Origin: Nomia melanderi
Lineage: Eukaryota; Arthropoda; Insecta; Hymenoptera; Halictidae
Length of the DNA: 64,000 nt
Assembly: GCF_051020985.1 (NCBI RefSeq)
Contig: NC_135007.1
Location: 7,507,501 to 7,571,500 of the forward strand
Reading direction: 5' to 3'
In this document: in pieces, positions 13,021 to 27,000 of the stretch
Layout of the letters: each line of letters begins with the position of its first letter
How positions within the stretch are numbered: position 1 is the first letter of the stretch
Translations under genes and position numbers: made by a program
Notes under the pieces: model-generated
The model's database searches: none
Told to the model about the DNA's origin: nothing
Seen by the model: only the letters and a program-made list of their open reading frames with translations

Positions 13021-14187
13021 AACGTTGCGGGGTGCCTAAAGTTCATGGCGCGAGACTACGCGTAGCCGAGACTTAAATGAGAGAAAACAGGAAGAAAAAG
13101 ACGCGTATAGCGCGATGGACCAAGAGAGCGCGGGGTGTGAGGAGACAGAAAGGAAGCTGGTGTCAAGAAACAGGGTTCCAGTGTGATTGTAGAGATACTG
13201 GGAACGGGTCGTGCGACTAGGCACATAATAGAGCTAGAATGGCGCCTGCCCAGTACAAAGAGCATAAGCCCGAAAACGTGCTTCTTTATTTTACGCTTTT
13301 AAAGAGACCAAAGATTAAATGTCCGAGCCACTTGTTAAGGAGGGTCTCTTCTTTGGGCACTTGTTGTTCGGCCTGATCAAAAGCCACGGACGCTTATAAA
13401 TTTTCCAACGAAACACACGTATTTTCTTTGTAAAAAACGAGGGGTTGAAACGGGAGATGGACAGATTTAGTTTGATGTTATCATATGACGATGTTTGAAG
13501 TGTGTTTCTTAACCCCTTAGAATATGAGACTTGTGACGAAAATTTCGAAGAGTATTTGATAAATAAAGTGTTATTTAACTTGTTTAAGCTTTTATAAAAT
13601 ATTACTCTGACGTTTGAACGTAGACATGGAATGAGCATTGAATTCTTGTTCCTTTTGCAATAAATTAGTAAAGATAAAATAGTCTTCCCTATCAAGAAAT
13701 CCTCGAGTTATCTTTATGAACTACATAGATACTTTTATCGACAGTAATTATAAAATAAGTCATAAGGGAAACTGTTAAGGATTCGCGAGCCATTTCCGGA
13801 ATTTCTTAGATAAGAATTTAATCTTATATTCCACGTCGACTGTAATTATAATGTTAAAGTGTGTGGTTCAACACGATCCACGAATAATATGAATTCGAAT
13901 ATCAGTTGAATCGGGCAATGGAAAATTCGACTGCATCGCGAAACATCTCTCGCGAACAGTCGATTGGGCTTTATGGAAAGTTAACAACAACGAGACCGCG
14001 CAATTATCGAGATAAATTGAAGTGCAGATAAGTCGCAGGCATACAAAATTGGCGTTCCCGCTGGCTACGACGGTTCGCCGCGAGATAAGGAAAGAAAAGG
14101 CGGAAAGAAAGTAAAATCCTTCGGCGGCATTAAAACGGTTGGAATATCCAATTAGGTGAAGCTTAAAAAGATCTTTGGTGCGCGGGC

Positions 14188-14230
14188 TTTCTCGCTCTCT
14201 CTTTCCCTCTCTCCCCGTCTCTTTTCCTTT
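14188..14230 (+). repeat. Pyrimidine (CT) tract
   Basis: Imperfect CT/CCCT repeats with almost no purine on the + strand. It accounts for the Arg/Glu-rich open frames on the opposite strand. Confidence 0.7.
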
Positions 14231-16600
14231 TTCTGCTCGATATCAGCACGGAGATTAGAGTTTCGTTGAGAATAAATTGCTGAATAAAAATCTTTGACCT
14301 ATTATACTGGAGTGACGCACTTGAAGCAGAAAAATAGGAGGAAAATGTCGGGGAAAATGTGGCATGATCCGGTGTCTTCGGAGAGAAGATGATATTTGAA
14401 TGAAATCTTTCGTCGAATCGGATCAACGGGAACAAATTTTTCCTTATTTTCGCGTTTTGCCACCTTCCTATCTGGAATTCGTTCCCGAAGAACGACGGAG
14501 GAAAGATCGGAATTGCTCTTTAATTCAGATGTCAGTTTAACCGACTCCAACGTGACAGAAAACTTGTCCTCTTTGTATAATTTGTCCTGGGTGATTGAGA
14601 CTTTTCCGGAACTTCTTAACGAAGTAGGTTAATTTCCTCATGAAATTTAATGAAGGCCGCTAAGATACCCACACTTCGCTTTCTTTTGTAGAGGATTATA
14701 AACGAAGCTGCCATAGTCTTTGTCCCTTTTCGTATAAAAAAATTAGATCACACAGATTAGTCGATGATCACCTGTTGGGCTTGTCATGCAATAAATATGT
14801 AAAAAATCGGTTGCAATAGTTGTTTAATAAAAAGAGGTACCTGCTATCTGTGATAAATTACTATTATTATTATTTATCAAAGTACAGTTCATTGCCTCTG
14901 ATTCGAGATAGTTTGTGACTTTTACATGATCAAACCGTTTCGCGGCAAACAGTAAGCTCCGACGCAATTTTTGTTCGAAAGTCGTTCGAATGCGAAGAAA
15001 TCAAATATTGAAGTTGAGTTTTCATGCAATCTTCGACTTACTGCACCCTTCGCAGTGAATGTTGAATATAATTTTTTTCGATATTAATAAAAAAATAAAT
15101 CGTTAAAAGAGAATTAATTGAAATAATTATTTTTTCGTTGTTCAAAATGTTTTTAATAAAATTGTTGTCAGTATATGTCTTAATAAGGATGAATTATTCG
15201 ATTAACACATAATATACTTTCCTATCAATAATAAATAATTATTTTTCTAATAAAACACTCGAAAAACAAAAGTTCATTCTTATACCTATTAAAATCAGTC
15301 TAAACTGAAAAAATGACAGCGCTAAAACTGTCAGGAGTTAATATCCCATTAAGAAGTCTCATATTTCAGTATATAATGCTTGTTATAGGAGCATAATTTA
15401 CCTTTAATGGGCATTTGACCCCTTACAACCGTTAACATTTAATGAGGGAACGTTCGACAATCTTCACGCGGATTCCACTGTCAAAATAAGCGGCATGGAG
15501 ATGCGCAGAAAATTTGATGCTTCGTTTCGCCAAATAATTGCGATAATTAAGGTCTCAGTAAATTATTCTGCGCGAAGTAAATTGCAGCCCGTAGATATTA
15601 TTACTGCGTTACAGTGCACGCTTGGCCTGTTTATTAATGTAAGCTCTTCGTGGCTTTCCTAAAACATGAAATACGAAATTACGTTTATCCTGTTGCATCC
15701 TACGAATCATTCTGCATTGCTGATTTCGAATACGAGGGCAGTAATGGGAAGTAGAACGTCGTAGTGGAAGTTTTTTGTTCGGATTGAAACACTCAAGGAA
15801 ATTCAGAGGAACCTATTCTATATTATTTATTTATATCATATAACTTGAAAATCATAACATCCTTCGCAATAAATTTGTATATTTTCAATTATTATAATTT
15901 CGGAAATGATTGTAAGTTTACATCAGTTACTACGGGTACTACAGTTAGCTGGAATAACTGCTATAAAGCTACTATAATTCGTCAAACACTTCTGTCATGA
16001 AGAAAATCTATTTTTATCTACAAAATGTATCCTCTTCTTATAAATAAGATTTATTATTATAGAACAGGAAACTGCCCAACTTGCACCAAACGTGATATCT
16101 ACGTTTGTAATGGGAAAGATTTTTAAGCTACGTTCGCACGGAAAAGCGAATATTTCATTGACGTGAGCGAGACCGTGAGGGTCAGAGTTCATACATTAGA
16201 ACGGTATACTTTTGGCGACATATCTTGCCCTCTCCCCCTTACCCCTAGCATGTACCAACCAGTGAGATATCGAGGGGACCGAACGACCGGAAAAGGAGGA
16301 CGAGATAGTTCGGTATAAATCAATAACAGGGATCGGATACCGTAATTCAGGACCTAAATGTCAATCTCCTCATTCCTCTTGCACGTTTGATATTACCGGT
16401 GGCAAAATTTTTAAATAAATTCTATAACCTTACGCGTAATGCCACAATCGATCCAGTGTACATTTACCCTATACACAACGTTATGGAAAAATCTGTGCCT
16501 TCGTATCTCTCAGTTTCGCGTTACACACTTTTATAGGTAATAACTATTAATGGTACATTGAGATAGTGAATATTAAGTAACATTATGCAACGAGAATATT

Positions 16601-17900
16601 TTTATCTCCACTCATAACCACAAAATAATTCTATAATTGCTTTCACGCTAGAAAATCAGCAACAAAATAATGTTTACAAGAACAGTAAAAAATAATACTG
16701 AAATTGACGTCTACTACAACCAAAGATAAAAATTCGAAAAAGGTAAGATTCTACCACTACCACACTTATCAAATATTCCATAGAAACTCCGCAAACAACG
16801 CCTAAAATATTCATATCTAAAGAAAACGTCCAGCATGCAGTTCTTTCCTGAAGACGCACAAAATCACAAGCAATTAAACGTGAATCGCGGGCGCGATGGC
16901 GTTCCGCGGCCACGAGGCAACTAACAAGAAGCAAACAGTAGGAGCGGCATCAATAAAAAAGCCGGCAAATACGGATCTATTAAGATGGAGGTAGGTAAGC
17001 AGTCAGGGCCAGCGTTAAAAGGTTGTAATTGGTGCGCGGGGCTGTCCACGACTTTCCGGGACGTCGGAAGTAAGCCAACGCAAGAAAATGGCTCATGGAG
17101 GAAGGGAACGGGAATAATGTTCCGGCGCGCGCCCTTTTCCTCGTTTCCCGGCTCGTCTCCTTTAGACGTTCTCTCTTTCCTTGCTTCCCCCAGCTGCGTT
17201 CCCTTTCCCCCGAGGACATGGCTGATAACGCGGCGACGGAGGAGAGGCATCAGCGACGCTGCGTACGTCGTCTGGAGTGGAAAAACTGATTTATTGCTTC
17301 GCAGCGTACCAACGCCAGATCACGCCGCGCACGAAAGAAGTAAAATAACTCGAGCTACGCGCACGGGAACCGGTGACGTTACCCCGACGCGGAACAGTCG
17401 GATTTACGGGCGGGGCTTTTCCGAAATAACGCCGCGCGCCACCTCGGAAAACCGGATGGAAGGGTTCGCGGGATCCGATGGTCCAATAATGCGCGACAAT
17501 TGAACTTCTATAATCCGGGCTTCGACGTTGAATTTTTCAATTTCCCGCTGCATGAATATGTAGATAGTTTACCTCTTTTCCATTCCCACCCACGGATTCC
17601 ACGGTCGGAACCGACTTTTCGTTTTGAACGCGCGACTGCTGACGATGTACAGCACTGGTTTCGACGAGGTACGCCATGGTTTTTGACGTGTTGGATGCCG
17701 CTTACGTATGTTGTAGTAAATTATTCTTTAATTGATTGATGGTAAAGCTGTTTTATATGTTTGATGAATTATTTTGTTTAATTGGGTTTGATTTATCATT
17801 GAGTCGCGTGTTTGATGTTATTATTTAGATGCTGAAACTAGTGTAGTTTACCAAATGTAGAGAATGTAGGTGGATGTGAAAGGCTTCGCAAGTTAAACGT
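16601..17900. other. CpG-rich island with skew flip (C)
   Basis: The core is about 16850-17690. The left block 16681-16800 counts C26, G12; the right block 17701-17820 counts G25, C7. Overlapping frames occur on both strands without known domains. Confidence 0.55.
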
Positions 17901-19200
17901 ATTTAAAACGTATAAAATATTTTAATATCGGAACATGTGTTTAACGAAACCAGGTAATCCAATTAATGAAGTTGGACCGTTGAATTTAATTTCATTTTGT
18001 CGTGTGCGATTAACTCAGTCAGACGGAACGTGGGAAGTTCAGAAAACCACGGAAAAGTATAATAGAATACAGGTTAAAATATCGTACGTGCTTCGCAGGA
18101 TTCTGCAAACAGTCTAATTCAGTTATGTTAACCGCTTATCGCAGGGCTTTCATTGTTTTTGTTTCAGTAGCTAAATTTACTAATGTTATCGTGCACGATT
18201 TTTCTCTTTAAAACGAGTATTGTCATTTAAGTTTCAGCTTTAAGTAATGTACTCTGTACACGATAATTAGAACGATTTATGTTTATTGATTGTACGAAGA
18301 AGGGTGGAACAACTCGAGAAATAAGGCGCTGCTTGTCAAAATTATTTGTTCTCGTGTTCACCGTGAAAATTGCGGGGTCTGTGTTAACAGGGGTCATAAA
18401 ATCCGTACGCTCAATCTGAACGCAAGACAAGATTGCTTCCATTACGCAGGATAGAAGGAAGATAAAGGTGAATCGACTACCGAATGAATGAACACGCCGA
18501 TCCTGTCGCGCAGGAATAGGACAATCTCGATGGCGGAGCAATCTTGATAAAGCAAAAGCTGCTTCGCGTGTTTCTGTCGAATAGAAGAACGCCAGGCAAA
18601 AGGGGAAGACAGGGCGGGAATGGTTGCGCTCTCAGGACATCCCGGTACCTAGAGATGCAAACAGAGATAGAAATACAAATGTTGTTTCTACGTCTACGTG
18701 CCTTTTCAGATCCGCTACTCCGAGCATATCCGAGTTTCTTACCTGGATACGGTTACGAAATGAAACGTCGCATACACGAGACGAGATTGTGCGTATCTCC
18801 GCAACTGAGAATTTAATTTATTTTTTGGGAGCAACGAAGATTGAAGATTTTTTCGCGTTCGGGCGGAATTTGCGAATGTTAAGCGTTTATGGTTCATTCC
18901 ACAATTGTTTGAAATTCAACGCGGTTTTTATTTCATTTGGAACTTTATATAGAGTAACATCGTGGAATGATTTTTATTCAATTAAGGAATTAAATGTTTG
19001 AACTTATTCGTTGCCTGTATGTTAAAGGTTTTTAAACTGTTAAATATAATTTTGAAATACTTGTTATACTTAGTGAACGTGATTAAACTAAGGTTTATTT
19101 TTAATATAGGAATATTTAGCGTATTTTTATTTTTTAAGGGAATATAAAGTAACCTTAATCGTCTGCAGGTGATTTAATTTATAATTCCTGTATTTCATGA
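17901..19200. other. Intergenic stretch without a gene
   Basis: Mixed sequence with a CG-rich patch at about 18460-18820, otherwise AT-rich. No gene seen. Confidence 0.6.
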
Positions 19201-21060
19201 ACATTCCAGCCATCTAATTCCATTGTTGGACCCACAAAAGCTTTCAACGTCTGCCTTGTTAACACATGATCTGTCATGTTCATATTGATCTCATTTTATT
19301 TCACATTACCCGTCCGACCACCTGACTTACAAAAATCATCCCTTACTAGGAAGACATAACACAACGTGTCTCACATTTTATCGACAGCTTTTCAATCAAA
19401 AAATCTCAATCTTATCGAGCGTGTATGATGGAGTTGCGAAGCAGGTGTACAAAAAGTGTGATATCTGTCGATGAAACATCAGAAGCAATTCTTATTACGA
19501 AAAGTTAAAGGTCATACGAACTGAATTCTCAAAAATGAAACTAAGATTCTGTGTTACCTATTTAATCAATACTTGAGAATATTGTTTAAGTTATTAATGG
19601 TATTATAAAAATCACTTTTAATCTTTTTATACGAATGATCCTTAATTCGTATTATTGCATACTTTCTAATTTTTCATTAACAAAAAATCAAATCAACGTT
19701 AATTCTACACAACAGAACCAGTCAAAACTATAAAACATTTTTGTAGAAGCCTCGGGTTCCACGATAATTTACTCCAAAACTTTATCCAACCACGCTAATT
19801 AATAGTAGAAGTAGAACAGGTCAGCCACAATCAGCCGCATCATCCAATCCCAGATAGCACCATGCCCACCGACGCCTTCAAACGCAATTATCTCGAAAAC
19901 AGGGCAATATACAAAAAAAATATTACTCCACATAACCAACTCATTGTTTCCCACTAAATCATCTCCCACGAATTTCACCACAGTCCCAATACCAATACAC
20001 TCGAAGCTACCAAAACCATTGATGCTAGAAAGAAAATTCATGTTTGAACGACTCCTTATGGAAAGTGAGTAAAGTCGCTCGAGGGAAGGAGCGTAATTAA
20101 AATGCCGATAAAAGCCACGTTTTATTTTGTTCCCTTTCTCTCGATTCGACGAAATGCGATTTATCTGGAACTTTGCTAAAAGTGCTGCGCCCTTTCTCTC
20201 GTTCATTCTGTTTCCTTTCCTCCTTCTACCTCTTCCTCGCGCTCTCTCTCTCTTTCTCTTTCTCTACAGCAGACACCCTTTTCTCGCAGAAAACCAGCAC
20301 CAATGTCGACGTGTTGGTGAATAGTGGCGGCGAAGGTTTCTACGTAGTGCGCACTACGGAAAGTCCTTAAATAATCCGCTTACCTTGCGATTGTTGCCAA
20401 ATCGGGTAGGGATGGGATGAAGCGGAACGAAGGGCGGGGGCGGTGGTGCAGGGGGCGGAGGGAAGGGTGGAGGAGATGCGAATCAGGCAGACTACCGGCG
20501 CGTTCCAATGGAAATCCAAAGTTTGTATAATTGCCACTGCAAAAGAAAATACGATGAGGTAGGGAATAAGGACCCGGCGGAAGGCAAATTAATTAGACCC
20601 CGCTAAAGATTATATTCCGCGGGATGTCTGTTCATCTACGATTTTCTGGTTAGGAATCGCACGCCGCGGATTTATTATCAATACCCGTGGCCGCGGTAGG
20701 AACGACACGAATAAGAGACAGATACCGCCCGATAATTTGCAGGATTCAATTAACGGGATACAATTAAGATTTGCATTCCGATGGTTAACCGTGCTGCCGC
20801 GTAACAGTGACAATGAGATTTGAAGGGGAACGCGACACTGGTGTATAGATATTTTGGGAATGTGATGATTTGCGGGTTTTTCGAGGGAGTTTGTAGTACT
20901 GTTGTTATTTCTAGATTTTAAATTCAAATTGGTTGGAAATTTACATACTTGTTTTGTACTTTGTGTGTTTCAAGTATTTGAAACAATAATTGTTGTTGAC
21001 GTAATTATGGCTTTATTGTTTTATATACTGCGAGTACGAATTGGAAGAAAATAGTAGGAG
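19201..21060. other. CpG-rich island with skew flip (D)
   Basis: The core is about 20090-20820, including a CT tract. The left block 19921-20040 counts C37, G9; the right block 20821-20940 counts G35, C9. The 135-codon minus-strand frame at 19799-20206 arises from the G-depleted flank and is not accepted as a gene. Confidence 0.6.
20231..20272 (+). repeat. Pyrimidine (CT) tract
   Basis: Imperfect CT and CTTT repeats inside a CpG-rich island. It creates Leu/Ser/Phe-rich frames of no significance. Confidence 0.7.
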
Positions 21061-24000
21061 ATGAGAAAATTTAAAATAAAATTCGAGGGCGAAGTGTCAA
21101 GATGCCTTTGAATGTCTGGATCAAGTCTAATGAATAATTAATGGAATTTAATAAGAAGGGGATCAAAATAAAGGCTTGCTATAACGGCGAAAAAGATTCA
21201 AGCAGAATATTATTGAAATTCAGAAGCCGGTGGATGTATAACGTTACTATCGAGTTTCATTGTGAACGATTGCATGTACCTAATTGGTTTCGCGCGTGCA
21301 ATATTTACAAAACGTTCCTTGCAAATTGATGTTGATCTGTTTCAATTTGTAGGTTCAGAAACGAATTGACGGGATCGATGTTTCACTACTATCTCAAAAA
21401 ACCAGCACGTAAATATTTAAATCAAATTTTCCTAGTGTTTATATCGTATTTCGTAACAGTATAAATAGCGATGTACAAATAGCTTCACATTACCTATAAC
21501 TAATTTATTACCATAAAAAAAGGATTAAAGAAAGTTGAATGGAAGTATGTATTATAAATAACCGTAAATATAAATTTATATACATTATGAATAAATTTAT
21601 ATACCAATTTTCGTAATCTGGAATAATCGATTGTTGAATAATCGCAGTATTAATTATGAGAAACAATCTCGCCGTAGCGTTTAATTAATAATTGTAAAAT
21701 ATATTCACAATATTTTGGTTTCACTTCATGAATAATTTTGTAGATTTCCAGAACGGTCTGCGTGCCTAATCTTACTATACAATAAACTATAAAGATAACA
21801 TTTCTAACGGCAATGGTATTCAACACGAGCACTAGGATTCGTACAGCTTACTCTACACTGCCTCCATTAATTTCCTTACCATGTGTTCTCCTGTTGTATA
21901 AACGCGAAGCAGCGTGTAAAGAAAGATGGAAACATATAAAATTGAAGACAAATGCAGCCAGTTATACTGGCGGTCCCAGGTGTATGTTGAAATATTTCAA
22001 GCTCTTCAAAGATAAACTTTTCAGCCAAAGACAAGAACAATACTAGTTTCCAGTTACTAATACTTTCTAAACATTATACATTATACAGATTTTCATTGTG
22101 CGAATACAATATCCTACAATTTCAAAGTGCTACAAAATGGAGTAACGGAATAAATAATACAAAATGGAAAACGCTATTCACAAGATGTAAGCAAGAACCC
22201 AAGAATATTGGATCAAGTACGGACAAGAATTTTCTTCGAAATCAAATATATTTCCCCAGTATCCACAACGTTCTACCACAATTTTAATTAGGTTCCCTTA
22301 ATTTCTTAAATCGAGACTACTTACATATTAATCTTGATCATTTCGACATTTATATATTCATTTAGGATCTAGGCCCGCGTGATTCTTGTTGAACAAGGCT
22401 AGACACAAGTTACTCATATAAAAGCATGATCCATCCCAAAGGCTTCAATTTGGGACGCAGTCACTCTTAGCGTTTGACCATGATTTTAAATGATTAAACA
22501 TAATTCCTTTGACTAAAGCAGTTGCATGTAAATATGCAGGTTCAAGTAATTACGAAAACTATCAGCAGTTTACTGGAAAAAAGCGAAAACTAACAACTAG
22601 GGACAGGGACGTAAGCAAACTTCGCGTTTCTCGAGTGTTAAGTACTTGAAGGTTTTGTTACTGTGCTACTTTCGAAAATGCGCCATTAGCTTTTGATACT
22701 GTTTGCATGTACTTGGTTGCATCGTTAGGTAGCGGGGTCTGATGTCCAAGGCTTGTTGCCCTCAACTCGCACGCATGTGTCTCCGGTTCTCGTATTCTCG
22801 AACATATCTCATGCGAACAACGGCTGCGCCAGGTACCTACCTACTAATTAACAGTCGCTATTAGCTGACCTGGTCAATTATACTTGAATTATTCTGCCGT
22901 TGATGCCGTATCGATGACGGCAGCGGGCGTCGACAACTGGTAACCTATGCCACCGACAAATCACTGCGATTCAATATTTGCCGAAACGACTCGATTCATC
23001 TGGCTTCAATGCACGCTCGCTGCGCGATCCCCCAATACATTCACAAATTTTCCACGGAAATGTCCGTTAACGCGGAATCAGGAGGCATTGCATTGTGCCT
23101 GCAGCTACTAATAACGGGATCAACGACGATCCAACCGTTCTGCAATGAGACTAAGAGTCTCTGTGGAAATAGTCATTTTCGTAGTTTATTTTGGAAAATG
23201 GGTACAAAGAAAAAACTTCTTTCACTGATTACACACAGAAAATTGAAATGAAACCATCTACGTCATTTTTACATGAGAAAGATATTCTTTTATGACATGT
23301 TCTTTTTATAGAATATTACTCATTCTTTCTTCCTTCAAATGATGTCATTTGAAAATACCTTACATTTTTATACTCGGGAGTAGGTGATAGTAATTTCTGA
23401 TATCAGCTAAATAAACGATTGAAAGTTGTTAAAGTTTAATACTGGATAAAGGTTTCATTGAGTACTTCGGTGAACAGATAATGGTTTTAATACTCATTAA
23501 GCAATTCGATCCATCATTCAAACCGAAGCCTTGCCCTGGTCAGCGGATGGGTTCGGGAAAAGAAATGATCCTCTTCCTCAAGAGGGGCAGTATATAACTT
23601 GACAGATACGCTCTCTACGAGCCATGATTAAAGATCGTCTAGGTTGGTAAGCTGCGCAGAGGGTAACGGTGACATGTACTTTGAAGCAGCCCCGCTATCT
23701 AATGTCCCCTGTCGGATGTCTATCCCAGGCTCCCTACGCTAATGTCTTTCGATCCCGATAACTAGACCTTTCGGATCCAGTAGGTACACACGTGTAATTT
23801 TCGTCTATGTAAATCAGCAAATCACGATTAACGTCATATTTGGAACATTCTACGGATACAGACTAATGAATATCTTGCGTATGGTCTAATTAATTACGTT
23901 ATATAGTTTTAGTTATTATAATTATTTTAAATTATTATTTAAAATTAGTTCTCTGGACACATAAAATATTAAGTTGGTATAAAAATCTGATGATTAATGA

Positions 24001-27000
24001 GAAAACTTATAAAAATTTGTTGTATAGTTAAGAGACATTTGGGTTTATCATAGATTTGATATTTTACATGAAGGTAATTTTTTTTAGAGGAACAATTGTA
24101 AGTAATGTTTATTAGGAATTGTGAAATGCGAAGAAATATTTAATGCAACGTGAGGGAATAATATGTTGGATTCCCTAATCATATATAAAACATTAGTTCC
24201 ATTTCTCCCCTTCAAGCTCCACAAAGATAATTTTCTTCTTTGAAGGAGGGTAACCGATTTTCTTGGATATATCTTCCCAATAAAGGTCTATCTGGCCCAA
24301 TATGATTAAAGGTCACCCTTCCAGGATGGCGCTCTTCCTCTTTTGTGGTATATTTCCTTTCCCAGTATCTTTGACCTTCTGCGAACAGACCAGAGTCCGA
24401 TCCGCAGGCACACTAACACCGATGCTTTCTACAGACGAAGATAAAAGCGAAAGTAATTGGACAATTTCCTCTTTCTGTAGCTTAGAGATTCCTCTTGACA
24501 TAACGATCCATGTTCTTTGAATTAGTTATTTCGAATAAAATATTTGTGTAGTTTATTATGAACAGAAGAATGATTCCATTGTTACAGATTATTCTTCACA
24601 AAAGTAATAACTGAACTCACTCGAATAATATTTTAGACCACCTTATTCCTTGTATACTTTGTAAACTGAGAACTTTATGTTAGAATTGATGCATAAGGAA
24701 AAAAGATAAAATTTGTAATAATTCACTGTAAAAGTTAAATATTAACAATAAATACTAATAATAGAAAGGTAATATTTAACTTTAATTTTTAAAATTTAAG
24801 TAGTATTTGTTTCTATGTATTTCTTTTCATAAGAGAAGAAATTAAGCATGATACAAGAATAGTATTAAGATATCCTTAGCTATTTTAATCTTCTTATCAA
24901 AGTTTATTATCATTTTTATAGTGCCACAAGGAATTCCATTTCATCAGAGTCTCCTCATTGTCTAAGTGTTAATGTGCATCCAAACATCTCCATTAATACA
25001 ATTCCCTCTACGTTCTGTGATGTTGACATATGTACGTTTTCTGTTTGCATACCTCAGTTATGCATTATTGCTTTATATCCCATTATTTCGGTTTCCACCC
25101 CTTTCGTGTAGTTACACTATACATATGTAAGTATGCGTCTTAGAACGAGCACATAAGCGTCAGTAGGCAACAAGCATACAAGTATACATAGGTGTACGTC
25201 AGAGCTAGAGCAACGATAATTAATTATCTTGATTTGCATGTCTCGTACGTCATCCTCGCTCGAACAATCATTATTAATAATAACTTGCTACTTTAATGAG
25301 TTTCAGGAGTTAATAATCAATGTTTCCTCCTAATAAATCTTTTCTATTTTCTTAGTTCTAATAATACATTTTCATTGATTGCACCAAAAAATTACGAACA
25401 TACGTAGTTACTAAATATGCATATCTATCGAGAGTAACCCAATATACATTTCATACCGTAATAGCGATCTCATATGAAATTATTTAACATTATATACCAT
25501 TCCACAGATTCGCATATACTTCAAATGGATAATATTCGTAATCTAGCGACCAAGTATATTCCATACGGTTCGTTGCAGTTCAGAAGTTACTTCAGGATGA
25601 AAACAATAGGCACCAAAATACATTTGTTTTCGATTAATCCAGTATATTCCGTTGGAAACCAAGGAGATTTGTAATTTCTATAGAAAGTCCCGCACACGAC
25701 GTGTAACGCGAATACCAGATGCGGATGAAAGAGGTTGTATCTTCAGATGAATGCAAGGGTTGGTGAACTAGAAACCGTGGCCATGAAGACATAACTAGGA
25801 CGGTAATATCGACAACTAAGCACAGAAACATTTGCAATCAGAGTATAGGCTTTCCTCTCTGATCGTCGAGGTATCGACACAAAAGCACGTTGGCTAAATC
25901 AGTTTCAAAGCTTGGATTATGCAAAATTTCAAACTAAATTAAATTAAATTAAGAAATTATGATTTTTTAAAAATATACTAAACGATTTGAATGCTATATA
26001 ATAATTTCAGTTACCGATTTTCAATTTAATTATATTTAACGTTAAAAATGTATTAACCCATCGTCTAATTATATTAAATTAGACTAAAATTTTTCATTAA
26101 ATTTTACGCGAGTTTATGAAAAATATTATTTTTCACGTATGAATATTTAATTTTTCCAGAAAAATTACTTTTATAAAAAGATACATTAAATTTTTTCTCT
26201 CGATATTATTAACAGCGGAGTATCTCGAACGAATCCGATCAGAAAAAAATAATACGTCTAGGGACTGATCTTATCAAACAGAATTTAATATAAAGATTGT
26301 ATTCGTGGACAACGGATTTTATTCGTGATTCAGATTATAATAAAGTGCGAAGCCGGCCGCAGCTGCAACGAGAATCTCTGAAATTCTGCCAAAACACATT
26401 TCTTTTCGCAACGCTCTTGAAACACGAATGTGGCGCAAAGGACTGGGAAAATTGCCTGTCTAACTGGCATGAACTCCCACGAGATTCACCGAATTCGTTC
26501 AAAGCTTTCCACGTTACGTTTATCACTAATGTCAATAGACACGTTGCGGAACACGAGACCCAGCAGTCTGTAGATATTGATTCTTTCACGCGTGCACACG
26601 AAATACGCCCGTTATATATAGAGAATTGCTGAATTATACACAGTCTAAACTCTGGTGTGTAAGTGCCTCACACGATAATTCCATTAGCAAGAATTAACTT
26701 GCGTTAATCGAGAAATGGAGTCAACTATTAGTACAATATAAAAATCTTCTTCCTCTTTGTAATATTTCACTGAAACTTTTATCAAGGAATTAATAGTATT
26801 TTTGAGAGGAAAATGGAAGTAGCAATACTCGTGCTATGCAAATACGAAGGTACATAAAAATTCTGCAAACATACATACAAAGTACGCGGGCATACAGATA
26901 TATGTAAATATGAATGCAAACGACGCAAACATACAGACACAAATTTATATACGAATCGTACAAACACACAAATTATATCAATTATTTGTAGTTCTTCAAA

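Larger units (their letters stand above)
9861..16600. other. Intergenic stretch without a gene
   Basis: AT-rich, with CG-rich patches at about 11280-11700, 12230-12540, 13020-13270 and 14000-14640. It includes the piggyBac-like MITE and the purine and pyrimidine tracts. A minus-strand frame at 13315-13695 (126 codons) has no recognisable domain. Confidence 0.6.

Noticed and set aside
13315..13695. 126-codon minus-strand frame
   Set aside because: Lys/Ser/Asn-rich, without any recognisable domain or flanking exon signals; treated as chance.
16921..17503. Overlapping frames on both strands, including 172 codons on +
   Set aside because: CG-rich composition makes stops rare in several frames at once. 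No domain and no splice-consistent partners.
19799..20206. 135-codon minus-strand frame
   Set aside because: It coincides with the G-depleted left flank of an island, which removes stop codons on the other strand. No domain seen.
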